Positions 1 through 5,496 of a DNA stretch of 5,496 nt are shown here, in pieces. The translations under genes and the position numbers were made by a program. Numbering within the stretch: the stretch's first letter is position 1; each line of letters starts with the position of its first letter. This DNA comes from UBA6624 sp964343345 [NCBI: uncultured bacterium] (GTDB lineage Bacteria > UBP7 > UBA6624): positions 1 to 5,496 of the forward strand of contig CAYFJE010000068.1 in the NCBI GenBank assembly GCA_964343345.1, given 5' to 3'. A model generated the notes under the pieces. It had not been told where the DNA came from and made no database searches. It worked only from the letters and a program-made list of their open reading frames with translations.

Positions 1-401
1 GGAATGTTTTTTAAAAATTTTGAATAACAGCATGTCATTAAAAAGTAGATTGAAAGAATGAATAGCATTTCTTTTTTTATAAATTGATTTTCTAAACCTA
101 TAAAAATTACTAAACCCAAGAATAAGAAAAAATACAAAGCTGAAAATATGGGATACCTTTTACCTTTATGAACTGGGTTTTTTAAATCTCTTTTTTGATC
201 AATCAAATCATTTACTGCATAACCTATAGTTGAAGTCAGGCAGAATAAAAGTATCCCATAGACAACTTCAATCAATATTGCAGAGTTGGAAATTACCGGT
301 TCACCTGTGTTAATTCCTCCAAAAATCACTCCAACGAGTAAAAGTGAATTTTTTATCCAAGATTTATACCTAGGACCCCTCCAAGTAATGGTTTTATTCA
401 T
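1..401 (-). CDS. UbiA-family prenyltransferase, N-terminal half (runs off window start)
   Basis: Integral membrane enzyme of the UbiA superfamily, which transfers a group to or from a polyprenyl (di)phosphate using Mg2+ held by Asp-rich motifs. About 133 residues are visible from the ATG at 401; the family is usually near 280-300, so about half is outside the window. Seen: a juxtamembrane RYKSWIKN segment (residues 11-18), hydrophobic helices at about 19-30, 44-63, 86-103 and 112-125, and the first Asp-rich motif NDLIDQKRD (64-72, NDxxDxxxD), followed by [10 protein letters not shown] (75-84) and YSKFLKN (126-132). The 'WxKN' start and the 'NPxHKxKR' stretch after the Asp motif resemble decaprenyl-phosphate phosphoribosyltransferase (DPPR synthase)-type members more than the quinone-pathway UbiA or MenA enzymes, but the substrate is inferred only. 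An in-frame TAA at 413-411 leaves this ATG as the only usable ATG start. No Shine-Dalgarno sequence lies before it. It is transcribed divergently from the sigma factor gene. Confidence 0.85.
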   Translation of the reverse strand, partial: MNKTITWRGPRYKSWIKNSLLLVGVIFGGINTGEPVISNSAILIEVVYGILLFCLTSTIGYAVNDLIDQKRDLKNPVHKGKRYPIFSALYFFLFLGLVIFIGLENQFIKKEMLFILSIYFLMTCCYSKFLKNI

Positions 402-418
402 TTTTTCTATTTAGAATT

Positions 419-428
419 GAGTATACTC
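419..428. promoter_or_regulatory. Palindromic shared -10 candidate of a divergent promoter
   Basis: GAGTATACTC is a perfect 10-bp palindrome inside the only 66-bp gap between the two divergent genes. It contains TATACT, five of six matches to TATAAT, on both strands. Leftward: -10 at 425-420 with a -35 candidate TTAACT (447-442, 4/6) at 16-bp spacing; the predicted start is near 413, about 12 nt before the UbiA-family ATG. Rightward: -10 at 422-427, with no convincing -35 near 399-404; the predicted start is near 434, about 33 nt before the sigma factor TTG. The sequence match is seen; promoter activity is inferred. Confidence 0.45.
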
Positions 429-457
429 TCTAAGGTTGTTAAGTTAAATATTTATTT

Positions 458-463
458 GGAGGT
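458..463 (+). promoter_or_regulatory. Shine-Dalgarno that fixes the sigma factor start at TTG 468
   Basis: GGAGGT is a strong anti-SD complement placed about 5 nt before TTG 468-470. It argues against the longer in-frame start at TTG 417, which has no SD, lies within or next to the predicted promoter -10, and would add 17 residues unlike sigma factors. Confidence 0.75.
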
Positions 464-467
464 AGTT

Positions 468-1895
468 TTGACTGATTATCCAACAGATGGCATTCATGAT
501 GAATTAGAACGAGAGATTTCGTCTTACGGAGACGAGACAGACGAAGAGAATTTAGAAACAGGTATCGATTTTGCAGTTCATCAGGATTTAATACAGGAAG
601 TGATTGACCTAAGCCTTTTAAAGGGTTACCTTACAACTGATGAAGTTCAGCGTTTTATTGAAGAAAGAGATTTAGACCCTGAAACGATTAATGGATTGTG
701 GGCCAAACTAGAAGAAGATGGGGTCCAGGTTTTCACTGAAGAAGAACTTGCAAAAGGTTCAAAAAAGGTCAAGGATAGAAGGCGTAGGCGTGAAGAAGAT
801 CACTTTATATCCGATACTGTTAAATATTTTCTAAAAGAGATAAGTCATGATTATCTCTTGTCAAGAGATGAAGAAAGAGCTTTGGCCCAAGGGAAGGATG
901 CTGGTGATGAAGATGCTGTTGAAAGACTGGCATCAAGCAATTTCAGACTAGTGGTTTCGATTGCAAGAAAATATTCTGGCAGAGGTTTGTCTTTTGTTGA
1001 TCTAATACAAGAGGGTGTATCAGGATTAATGAGGGCTATTCAGAAATTTGATCATTCAAAAGGTTTTAAATTTTCAACTTATGCAACATGGTGGATTAGA
1101 CAAGCTATTACAAGAGCCTTGGCTGATCAGGGTAACATCGTCAGAAGACCTGTTCATATGGTTGAAACAATTAATCGTTACAGAAAAATAGAAAGTCAAT
1201 TCGAGCAAGAACAAGGGAGAAAGCCAGATATGGAAGAGATGGCTTATGCTTTAGGTCTAATCAGTCCTGACAAAGAAGAAGAGGTTATGGATACTATTGC
1301 TATATACAGAACGGCTGAGCAAGATTTCAAATCTAAATTCAGACGCCCTCCATCTTGGAAAAAAGAAAGAGGAGATCTTTATGAGATAGCACAACGTTGT
1401 AATATTCCTGTGCCTCCTAGATCAGTCCATGGTGTTGGATGGGCTCCAGAAAACAGAATGAACAAAGAGGACAGGATAACATTGCGAGATTTTAAGAAAA
1501 ATCTTGACGAATGGGGAAGAGCTGTTTCTAGGATATTAGAAATACAGAGGTATGCTCAAGGCATCTTGTCTCTCGAACTCCCTATTGGGGATGATGAAGA
1601 TGCTTTGCTGAAAGATTACATCGAAGACAAAAAAATTCCACTTCCAGATTACGAAGTAGGACAGGATTTTTTAAAAAGAGATTTAAATAGAATACTTTCA
1701 AATTTACTAGACGAAAGAGAGTATGAGGTTTTGGCATTAAGGTATGGGCTTACAAATTCAACAGCTTTGACACTTGAGGAAGTTGGAAGAAAACTAAATG
1801 TTACAAGAGAAAGAGTAAGACAGATTGAAAATAGAGCAATTAAAAAACTTAGAAATTCTCCGGATGCAGAAAGGCTTTCGGATTACATTGATTAA
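468..1895 (+). CDS. rpoD: Primary RNA polymerase sigma factor (RpoD/SigA type) with an insertion in region 3
   Basis: Directs RNA polymerase to housekeeping promoters. With the TTG start at 468 the protein has 475 residues. Seen in order: a region 1.1-like acidic N-terminus (about 36-92, with KGYLTTDEV); a basic run (101-108); region 1.2 ([10 protein letters not shown], 116-125); region 2 (about 155-231, with [12 protein letters not shown] and [20 protein letters not shown]); region 3.1 (to about 264); an extra segment of ~85 residues (about 266-350); region 3.2 finger ([11 protein letters not shown], 368-378); and region 4 (about 400-475, with the [23 protein letters not shown] at 435-454). 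Region 1.1 and the intact 4.2 make it a primary, group 1-like sigma. The -10-melting aromatics and the -35-contacting TRERVR are conserved, whereas regions 2.2 and 2.4 carry unusual residues (see findings). It is probably the first gene of the operon, with efp following 5 nt after its TAA. Whether it is the only primary sigma of the organism cannot be judged here. Confidence 0.95.
   Translation: MTDYPTDGIHDELEREISSYGDETDEENLETGIDFAVHQDLIQEVIDLSLLKGYLTTDEVQRFIEERDLDPETINGLWAKLEEDGVQVFTEEELAKGSKKVKDRRRRREEDHFISDTVKYFLKEISHDYLLSRDEERALAQGKDAGDEDAVERLASSNFRLVVSIARKYSGRGLSFVDLIQEGVSGLMRAIQKFDHSKGFKFSTYATWWIRQAITRALADQGNIVRRPVHMVETINRYRKIESQFEQEQGRKPDMEEMAYALGLISPDKEEEVMDTIAIYRTAEQDFKSKFRRPPSWKKERGDLYEIAQRCNIPVPPRSVHGVGWAPENRMNKEDRITLRDFKKNLDEWGRAVSRILEIQRYAQGILSLELPIGDDEDALLKDYIEDKKIPLPDYEVGQDFLKRDLNRILSNLLDEREYEVLALRYGLTNSTALTLEEVGRKLNVTRERVRQIENRAIKKLRNSPDAERLSDYID
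1263..1517 (+). other. Extra segment between sigma regions 3.1 and 3.2, possible second sigma-3-like unit
   Basis: In ordinary RpoD proteins only a few residues separate the region 3.1 helix-turn-helix (ending like EEIAEELG) from the final helix leading to the finger (KVREILKIAQEPISLETP). Here about 85 residues (266-350) lie between [10 protein letters not shown] and [21 protein letters not shown]. Residues 280-295 align without gaps to 238-253 of the normal region 3 (shared Y, R, E, F, R, P), and [10 protein letters not shown] (305-314) resembles the HTH segment again. The rest (about 316-350, including [10 protein letters not shown]) is unlike anything I recognise. The reading frame is intact and the codon use looks like its surroundings, so it is not an obvious recent insertion. 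Confidence 0.6.
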
Positions 1896-1900
1896 ATCTT

Positions 1901-2458
1901 ATGAAAATTAATGTTAATGATTTAAAGCCTGGAATGGTTATTGATTACAAGGGACAAAATTTCAAAATCATTTCTACAGAACACATGAAAATGGGAAGAC
2001 AAGGTGGGTTTCTTCAGGCAAAAATGAAAAATTTCAATTCCGGGGCTACCATTTCAAAAAGATTCAATGGTGGGGAAAAGGTTGAAAAATGTCATTATCA
2101 AGAAGTTCAAACCACTCTGTCATATAAAGATGGTGATATGTTTGTTGTTACGGATGAAGAAACCTGGGAGGAGGAAAGGATTCATTCTGACAATGCTGAA
2201 GGATCGGAATGGTTGCTTGAAGGTGAAAATGTTGTTTTGATAAAGTTGGATGGAAAAATAATTTCAATATCTCCACCAAATCATGTTATAAGAAAAGTCA
2301 TCGAGGCTCCTCCTGCGGTTAAAGGAAATACAGCTACAGGGGCAACAAAAGAGATTTTATTGGAGGGAGGGGTTAAAGTACAGGCTCCACTTTTTGTAAA
2401 TTCTGGAGATAAAATAAAAGTAGATACAGAAAAATATTCTTATATAGAACGTGCTTAA
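1901..2458 (+). CDS. efp: Translation elongation factor P
   Basis: Binds stalled ribosomes between the P and E sites and stimulates peptide bond formation at polyproline stretches. Its 185 residues are the normal EF-P length. Seen: N-terminal KOW-like domain (1-65, starting KINVNDLKPGMVIDYKGQ), the OB domain (about 66-128), and the C-terminal OB domain with the signature KGNTATGATKEILLEGG (141-157), ending GDKIKVDTEKYSYIERA. The tip loop is HMKMGRQGG (28-36), so residue 33, which corresponds to E. coli Lys34 (beta-lysylated), is Arg. Arg at this site is rhamnosylated by EarP in some proteobacteria, but other bacteria also carry Arg there, and no modification enzyme is encoded in the window. 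The ATG lies 5 nt after the sigma factor stop with no clear Shine-Dalgarno sequence, which suggests coupled reinitiation. Its TAA overlaps the next ATG by one base. Confidence 0.96.
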   Translation: MKINVNDLKPGMVIDYKGQNFKIISTEHMKMGRQGGFLQAKMKNFNSGATISKRFNGGEKVEKCHYQEVQTTLSYKDGDMFVVTDEETWEEERIHSDNAEGSEWLLEGENVVLIKLDGKIISISPPNHVIRKVIEAPPAVKGNTATGATKEILLEGGVKVQAPLFVNSGDKIKVDTEKYSYIERA

Positions 2459-3177
2459 TGTCTTGGTTGGGTTTAGATTTCGGAAGTACAAATTTAAAAG
2501 CTGCTTTATTCAATCAAGGAAAGCTTGAAAAAAAAATAGGAAAAATAAATTTTACTGAACCTCTTTCAGACGATTTAAAAGATAGTTTTGATTCAATTTT
2601 ATTATCCTCTTCGAAATCTGAAGGGACTACCAATGCATTACTTGGGGGCTTAAATTTAAATAAAAAAATAATCAAAGTCTCGGATGTTTTTTCTGAGGAA
2701 GATTCAGGTGTTTACGACTATGGAGAACCTTCTTTTGGAGAAGATAGACGTTTATACTTCCTTGCCCTGAGAGACATGTTTAACGATTCTAATTTTGGCG
2801 TTGTTTCACTTGGTACAGTTTGCACATTCAGTGTTTGGCAAAAAAATATCTTTTGTGGAGGGCATCTTTTTCCTGGGAGGACATCAATTTATAACACTTT
2901 AGGGAGAGTTACAAGTTTAGAAGAAGTTGAACCCAATGAATATATGTCTTTTGGGGCTGGCTCTAGTTGTATTTCTTCTGTAAGGTGCGGTATTGATATG
3001 GGTTGGTTAGCTATGATTGATTCATTAAGACAATATTATGATTCAAATATTGATAAAATAAATTGGATTATTACTGGTGGAGATTACGATTCAATCGCAA
3101 AGCATATTGCTAGCAATTATAGGCATGAACCCGATTTGCTCTGGCACGGAATGGAGGTTTTGATTTCAGAACTATGA
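2458..3177 (+). CDS. coaX: Type III pantothenate kinase, divergent
   Basis: Likely phosphorylates pantothenate with ATP, the first step of coenzyme A synthesis, in the cytoplasm. The 239 residues fit the CoaX family (about 240-260). Seen: an ASKHA-type phosphate loop GLDFGSTNLKAALF (5-18, where the family usually has DxGNT); GEDR (94-97), matching the G(A/P)DR motif whose Asp is the catalytic base, so D96 here; VVSLGTVCT (115-123), matching the usual VVDFGTATT; GGHLFPG (134-140), matching GGxIxPG; TGGD (206-209); and the C-terminal PDLLWHGM (225-232), matching PDLVLEGL. Two aspartates of the active site are kept, but the third, which binds the monovalent cation, is Ser117. The enzyme may be active with altered cation needs, or changed in role; homology is clear but weak. 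The ATG overlaps the efp stop (TAATG) and has no visible Shine-Dalgarno sequence, so translation is probably coupled. Confidence 0.82.
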   Translation: MSWLGLDFGSTNLKAALFNQGKLEKKIGKINFTEPLSDDLKDSFDSILLSSSKSEGTTNALLGGLNLNKKIIKVSDVFSEEDSGVYDYGEPSFGEDRRLYFLALRDMFNDSNFGVVSLGTVCTFSVWQKNIFCGGHLFPGRTSIYNTLGRVTSLEEVEPNEYMSFGAGSSCISSVRCGIDMGWLAMIDSLRQYYDSNIDKINWIITGGDYDSIAKHIASNYRHEPDLLWHGMEVLISEL

Positions 3178-4070
3178 AGAAGGTTGTTTCCATTTCTTTA
3201 GGGTCCTCTTCAAGAGACCATAAAGTTTCGTTAAATGTGAAAGGGGAAAATTGGGAAATATCAAGAGTTGGCTGTGATGGAAGTCTTGAAAAATGTAGAG
3301 AAAAATATTTGGAAATGGACGGAAATGTTCAGTCTTTTGGGATGGGCGGTATAGATAGATGGTTATGGGTGGGTAAATCGAAATACGAATTTAGAGACGC
3401 TGCAAAACTTGTTGAAGGGTTAAATACATACACAGCAGATGGTTCAGGGCTCAAGCATTTCATTGAATCGAAACTCATAAAAGATATTTTTAAAGAGGAA
3501 GATATATTAAACAAAAGAAGCAAAATATTAATGGTGTCAGGACTTGATAGATGGGGTATGGCAAAAGCGTTTCATGACGAGGGGTGTGATGTTCTTTATG
3601 GGGACCTGATTTTTGGATTAGGGGTTCCAATTCCAATCAATCATCTAGAAAAACTAGCAAAAATTGGACGTTTGATTTTGCCAATAGTGACAAAATTACC
3701 TTTTAAATGGCTTTATCCGACTGGTGAAAAACAAGAAGAAAACACTGCAAAAGAATCAAAATGGTTTAAAGGTAGAGATGTAATAGCAGGGGATTTCCAT
3801 TACATTAGACGAAATGTTCCAGATAGCCTCAAAGAAAAAACAATTATTACTAACACAACTACACTAGATGATGTAGAGATGCTTAAAGAAAGAGGGTTGA
3901 AATGGCTTATAACAACAACTCCGCGACTTGAAGGGAGAAGTTTTGGCACAAATGTTATTGAAGCTTTCTTTTTTGCAATTGAAAACAGTAATCAACTCTC
4001 ATCTCAAGATTACGAAAGGCTTTCAAAGGAATTAGAATTTTCTGGAAATATCGAGAGGCTAAACGATTGA
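3174..4070 (+). CDS. Conserved protein of the family labelled 'quinate 5-dehydrogenase'; function unknown
   Basis: 298 residues, soluble, with no signal peptide or convincing membrane helix. I recognise it as resembling a family that databases often call 'quinate 5-dehydrogenase' in Deinococcus and relatives. That label is not supported here by any shikimate-dehydrogenase catalytic motif I can see, and the role is best treated as unknown. Conserved-looking blocks: VSISLGSSSRDHKV (5-18), FGMGGIDRWL (55-64), a Rossmann-like strand-loop-helix ILMVSGLDRWGMAKAF (118-133) followed by DVLYGDLIFGLGVPIPI (139-155), LPFKWLYPTGEKQE (175-188), VIAGDFHYIRR (203-213) and LITTTPRLEGRSFGTNVIEA (245-264). D144, at the end of the second predicted strand, could contact a nucleotide ribose, but this is inference. 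The ATG overlaps the coaX stop by four bases (ATGA). The nearest GGAGG (3153-3157) is too far upstream for a normal Shine-Dalgarno, so coupling is likely. It overlaps lysS by four bases. Confidence 0.75.
   Translation: MKKVVSISLGSSSRDHKVSLNVKGENWEISRVGCDGSLEKCREKYLEMDGNVQSFGMGGIDRWLWVGKSKYEFRDAAKLVEGLNTYTADGSGLKHFIESKLIKDIFKEEDILNKRSKILMVSGLDRWGMAKAFHDEGCDVLYGDLIFGLGVPIPINHLEKLAKIGRLILPIVTKLPFKWLYPTGEKQEENTAKESKWFKGRDVIAGDFHYIRRNVPDSLKEKTIITNTTTLDDVEMLKERGLKWLITTTPRLEGRSFGTNVIEAFFFAIENSNQLSSQDYERLSKELEFSGNIERLND
4055..4058 (+). promoter_or_regulatory. Shine-Dalgarno supporting the TTG start of lysS
   Basis: GAGG, within GAGAGG (4053-4058), lies 8 nt before TTG 4067-4069. It sits inside the 3' end of the preceding gene and supports a TTG start whose last bases overlap that gene's TGA (TTGA). 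Confidence 0.55.
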
Positions 4071-5496
4071 ACGAAAAAAGACAATTTCGAGAAGAGAAGT
4101 TAAAGAAGTGGATAAGAAAATATGGAGATCCATACGAAAATTCATTTTCAATTACGCATTCTCCTGGAAAAATCATAGAGGATTTTGAAAAACTAGAAAA
4201 CCAAACAGTTTCTTCTGGAGGGAGAGTTCTTGCTTTTAGGAAACAGGGAAAATTAGTTTTTATAGATATTGGTGACATAACAGGAAAAGTTCAGCTTTTT
4301 ATAAGAAAAAATGATTTAGAAAATTTTGAAGACACAGAACTTTTAGATCTCGGTGACATTATTTTTGCAGAAGGAAAAGTTATGAAAACCAAGGTTGGAG
4401 AAATCAGCATATTTGTATCAAGTTTTTCATTGGTTTCAAAAGGAAGGCATGAACTCCCTGACAAAATGCATGGCATTTCAGACCCTGAAACACGTCAAAG
4501 AAAGAGATGGATTGACATGGCCTCTGGAGGAGAAATATCCAAGGATGTTGTTTTTATTTCAAGATTTTTTCAAAAGGCAAGAGAGTATTGGCAGTCTGAA
4601 GGGTTCTTGGAGGTATTTACACCAATGCTTCACCAGATCCCTGGAGGAGCTTATGCAAGACCTTTCAAAACACATCACAATGCTTTAGATATGCCTCTTT
4701 ATTTGAGGATAGCACCTGAACTGTATCTTAAAAAATTACTTGTCGGGGGTTGTCCAAGAGTTTTTGAGATTGGAAGAAATTTCAGAAATGAAGGCATCTC
4801 AAAAAAACATAACCCAGAGTTTTTTGGTCTCGAAGCTTATGAAGCATGGGGGAGTTTGGAAAAAATGATGGATAGGACTGAAGAGTTTATCCGTTTTCTT
4901 TGTAAAGAACTTCTAAACAAAGATTCTTTTTCCTGGAATGGTAAGACAATTTCAGTAAAAGAGGATTTTAAGAGAGTTGACTTTCGTCAAGAATTAATTA
5001 ATTCAATAGGGGTTGATTTGGAAAATTTAAATTCTCTTGAAGACTATAAAAACATTTTCAAAAAAAATAATTTAAGTTGGGGTGATGGAATGACTGTTGG
5101 GAGAGCACAGGATAAACTTTATAGTGAGTTTATTGAATCCAAAATTGATAATCCAACTTTTGTTATAGGTTATCCTGAAGAAATGAGCCCTTTAGCAAAA
5201 AAAATTCCTCAGAAGGAAAAATGGACACAGAGGTTTGAATTAGTTATTGCTGGATGTGAGGTCTGTAATGCTTTTGGGGAACTTCATGATCCTGATGAAC
5301 AGAAAAGAAGAATGGAAAACCAAGAGGATGCAAAGGATTCTGGCGATCTTGAAGCACAACCAATAGATGACTCTTACATCGAAGCTCTTGAGTTCGGTAT
5401 GCCTTCCGCAGGAGGAATAGGTTTCGGTGTAGAGAGATTGTTGATGATGTTTTTGGACAAAGATTCAATAAGGGATGTCATAATTTTCCCAATGTT
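4067..5496 (+). CDS. lysS: Lysyl-tRNA synthetase, class II (last few residues beyond the window)
   Basis: Charges tRNA(Lys) with lysine using ATP. There are 476 codons from TTG 4067; the visible end, RDVIIFPM, is the usual near-C-terminal RDVIxFP block, so only a handful of residues should be missing (family about 490-505). Seen: a short N-terminal helix, the OB-fold anticodon-binding domain (about 50-125, GRVLAFRKQGKLVFIDIGD), and the class II catalytic core with motif 1 (GFLEVFTPMLHQIPGG, 179-194), THHNALDMPLYLRIAPELY (202-220), motif 2 (FEIGRNFRNEGISKKHNPEF, 233-252), the lysine-site residues E256/Y258 and NAFGEL (401-406), and motif 3 (GIGFGVERLLMMF, 450-462). The OB domain separates it from EpmA, the EF-P-modifying paralogue that lacks this domain. 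The NxFxE and RNE residues are intact, so it should be active. The start overlaps the previous stop (TTGA) and no upstream terminator is seen, so it is probably co-transcribed from the sigma factor promoter. Confidence 0.96.
   Translation, partial: MNEKRQFREEKLKKWIRKYGDPYENSFSITHSPGKIIEDFEKLENQTVSSGGRVLAFRKQGKLVFIDIGDITGKVQLFIRKNDLENFEDTELLDLGDIIFAEGKVMKTKVGEISIFVSSFSLVSKGRHELPDKMHGISDPETRQRKRWIDMASGGEISKDVVFISRFFQKAREYWQSEGFLEVFTPMLHQIPGGAYARPFKTHHNALDMPLYLRIAPELYLKKLLVGGCPRVFEIGRNFRNEGISKKHNPEFFGLEAYEAWGSLEKMMDRTEEFIRFLCKELLNKDSFSWNGKTISVKEDFKRVDFRQELINSIGVDLENLNSLEDYKNIFKKNNLSWGDGMTVGRAQDKLYSEFIESKIDNPTFVIGYPEEMSPLAKKIPQKEKWTQRFELVIAGCEVCNAFGELHDPDEQKRRMENQEDAKDSGDLEAQPIDDSYIEALEFGMPSAGGIGFGVERLLMMFLDKDSIRDVIIFPM

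Noticed and set aside
445-454. Second 10-bp palindrome TAAATATTTA just upstream of the sigma factor Shine-Dalgarno
   Set aside because: It is made only of A and T in an AT-rich leader, so chance occurrence is likely. No matching operator copy was found in the window.
417-467. Longer sigma factor start at TTG 417 adding 17 residues
   Set aside because: No Shine-Dalgarno lies before it, it lies at or upstream of the predicted transcription start, and the added hydrophobic residues are unlike sigma factor N-termini. GGAGGT at 458-463 fits TTG 468.
1263-1517. The sigma factor extra segment as an intein or a mobile insertion
   Set aside because: It lacks intein splice-junction residues (no Cys/Ser start with a His-Asn end), is too short for a homing intein, and has no flanking DNA repeats.
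3329-3523. Minus-strand open frame of about 64 codons inside the 'quinate dehydrogenase' family gene
   Set aside because: Lies fully opposite a conserved coding gene, its translation resembles no family, and it has no Shine-Dalgarno support.
3955-4278. Minus-strand open frame of about 107 codons across the junction with lysS
   Set aside because: Antisense to two well-supported overlapping genes and of low-complexity F/S/L-rich composition typical of a shadow frame.
4291-5468. Other short open frames within lysS on both strands (4291-4476 minus, 4395-4688 plus, 5244-5468 minus)
   Set aside because: All lie inside the LysRS catalytic or OB domains in other frames. The LysRS frame is continuous and carries all family motifs.
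4067-5496. The LysRS-like gene as EpmA, the EF-P lysylation enzyme, suggested by its proximity to efp
   Set aside because: It has a full N-terminal OB anticodon-binding domain and normal LysRS length, while EF-P here has Arg instead of Lys at the modified site.

Overview
This is an AT-rich window (roughly one third G+C by eye) of dense bacterial chromosome. It carries one gene running leftward off the start of the window and five genes running rightward, the last cut by the window end. Everything reads cleanly in the standard bacterial code: stops are TAA and TGA, no frameshift is needed, and two of the rightward genes use TTG starts. No RNA genes, mobile elements, CRISPR arrays or tandem DNA repeats were seen, and no stretch over 70 bases lacks a gene.

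Layout. Leftward (401 to beyond 1): N-terminal half of a UbiA-family membrane prenyltransferase or phosphoribosyltransferase. A 66-bp divergent intergenic region (402-467) holds a 10-bp palindrome, GAGTATACTC, which offers a -10-like TATACT in both directions. Rightward: a primary (RpoD-type) sigma factor with an unusual ~85-residue insertion (468-1895); elongation factor P with Arg at the active tip (1901-2458); a divergent type III pantothenate kinase (2458-3177); a member of the uncharacterised family often labelled 'quinate 5-dehydrogenase' (3174-4070); and class II lysyl-tRNA synthetase, complete except for its last few residues (4067 onward). Gaps or overlaps of +5, -1, -4 and -4 nt, with no terminator between genes, suggest one operon with strong translational coupling.

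The operon joins transcription (sigma factor), translation (EF-P and LysRS) and coenzyme A synthesis (pantothenate kinase), with one gene of unknown role among them. This compact packing fits a small, streamlined genome. The organism cannot be named from the window. The EF-P tip (HxKxGR) and the family of the 'quinate dehydrogenase' gene recall Chloroflexota/Deinococcota-like sequences as I remember them, so a low-GC, possibly aquatic Chloroflexota-like bacterium is a tentative guess.

The strongest point of interest is the sigma factor. The extra segment between regions 3.1 and 3.2 looks like a second, diverged copy of sigma domain 3, and the same protein has substitutions in the normally near-invariant regions 2.2 and 2.4.
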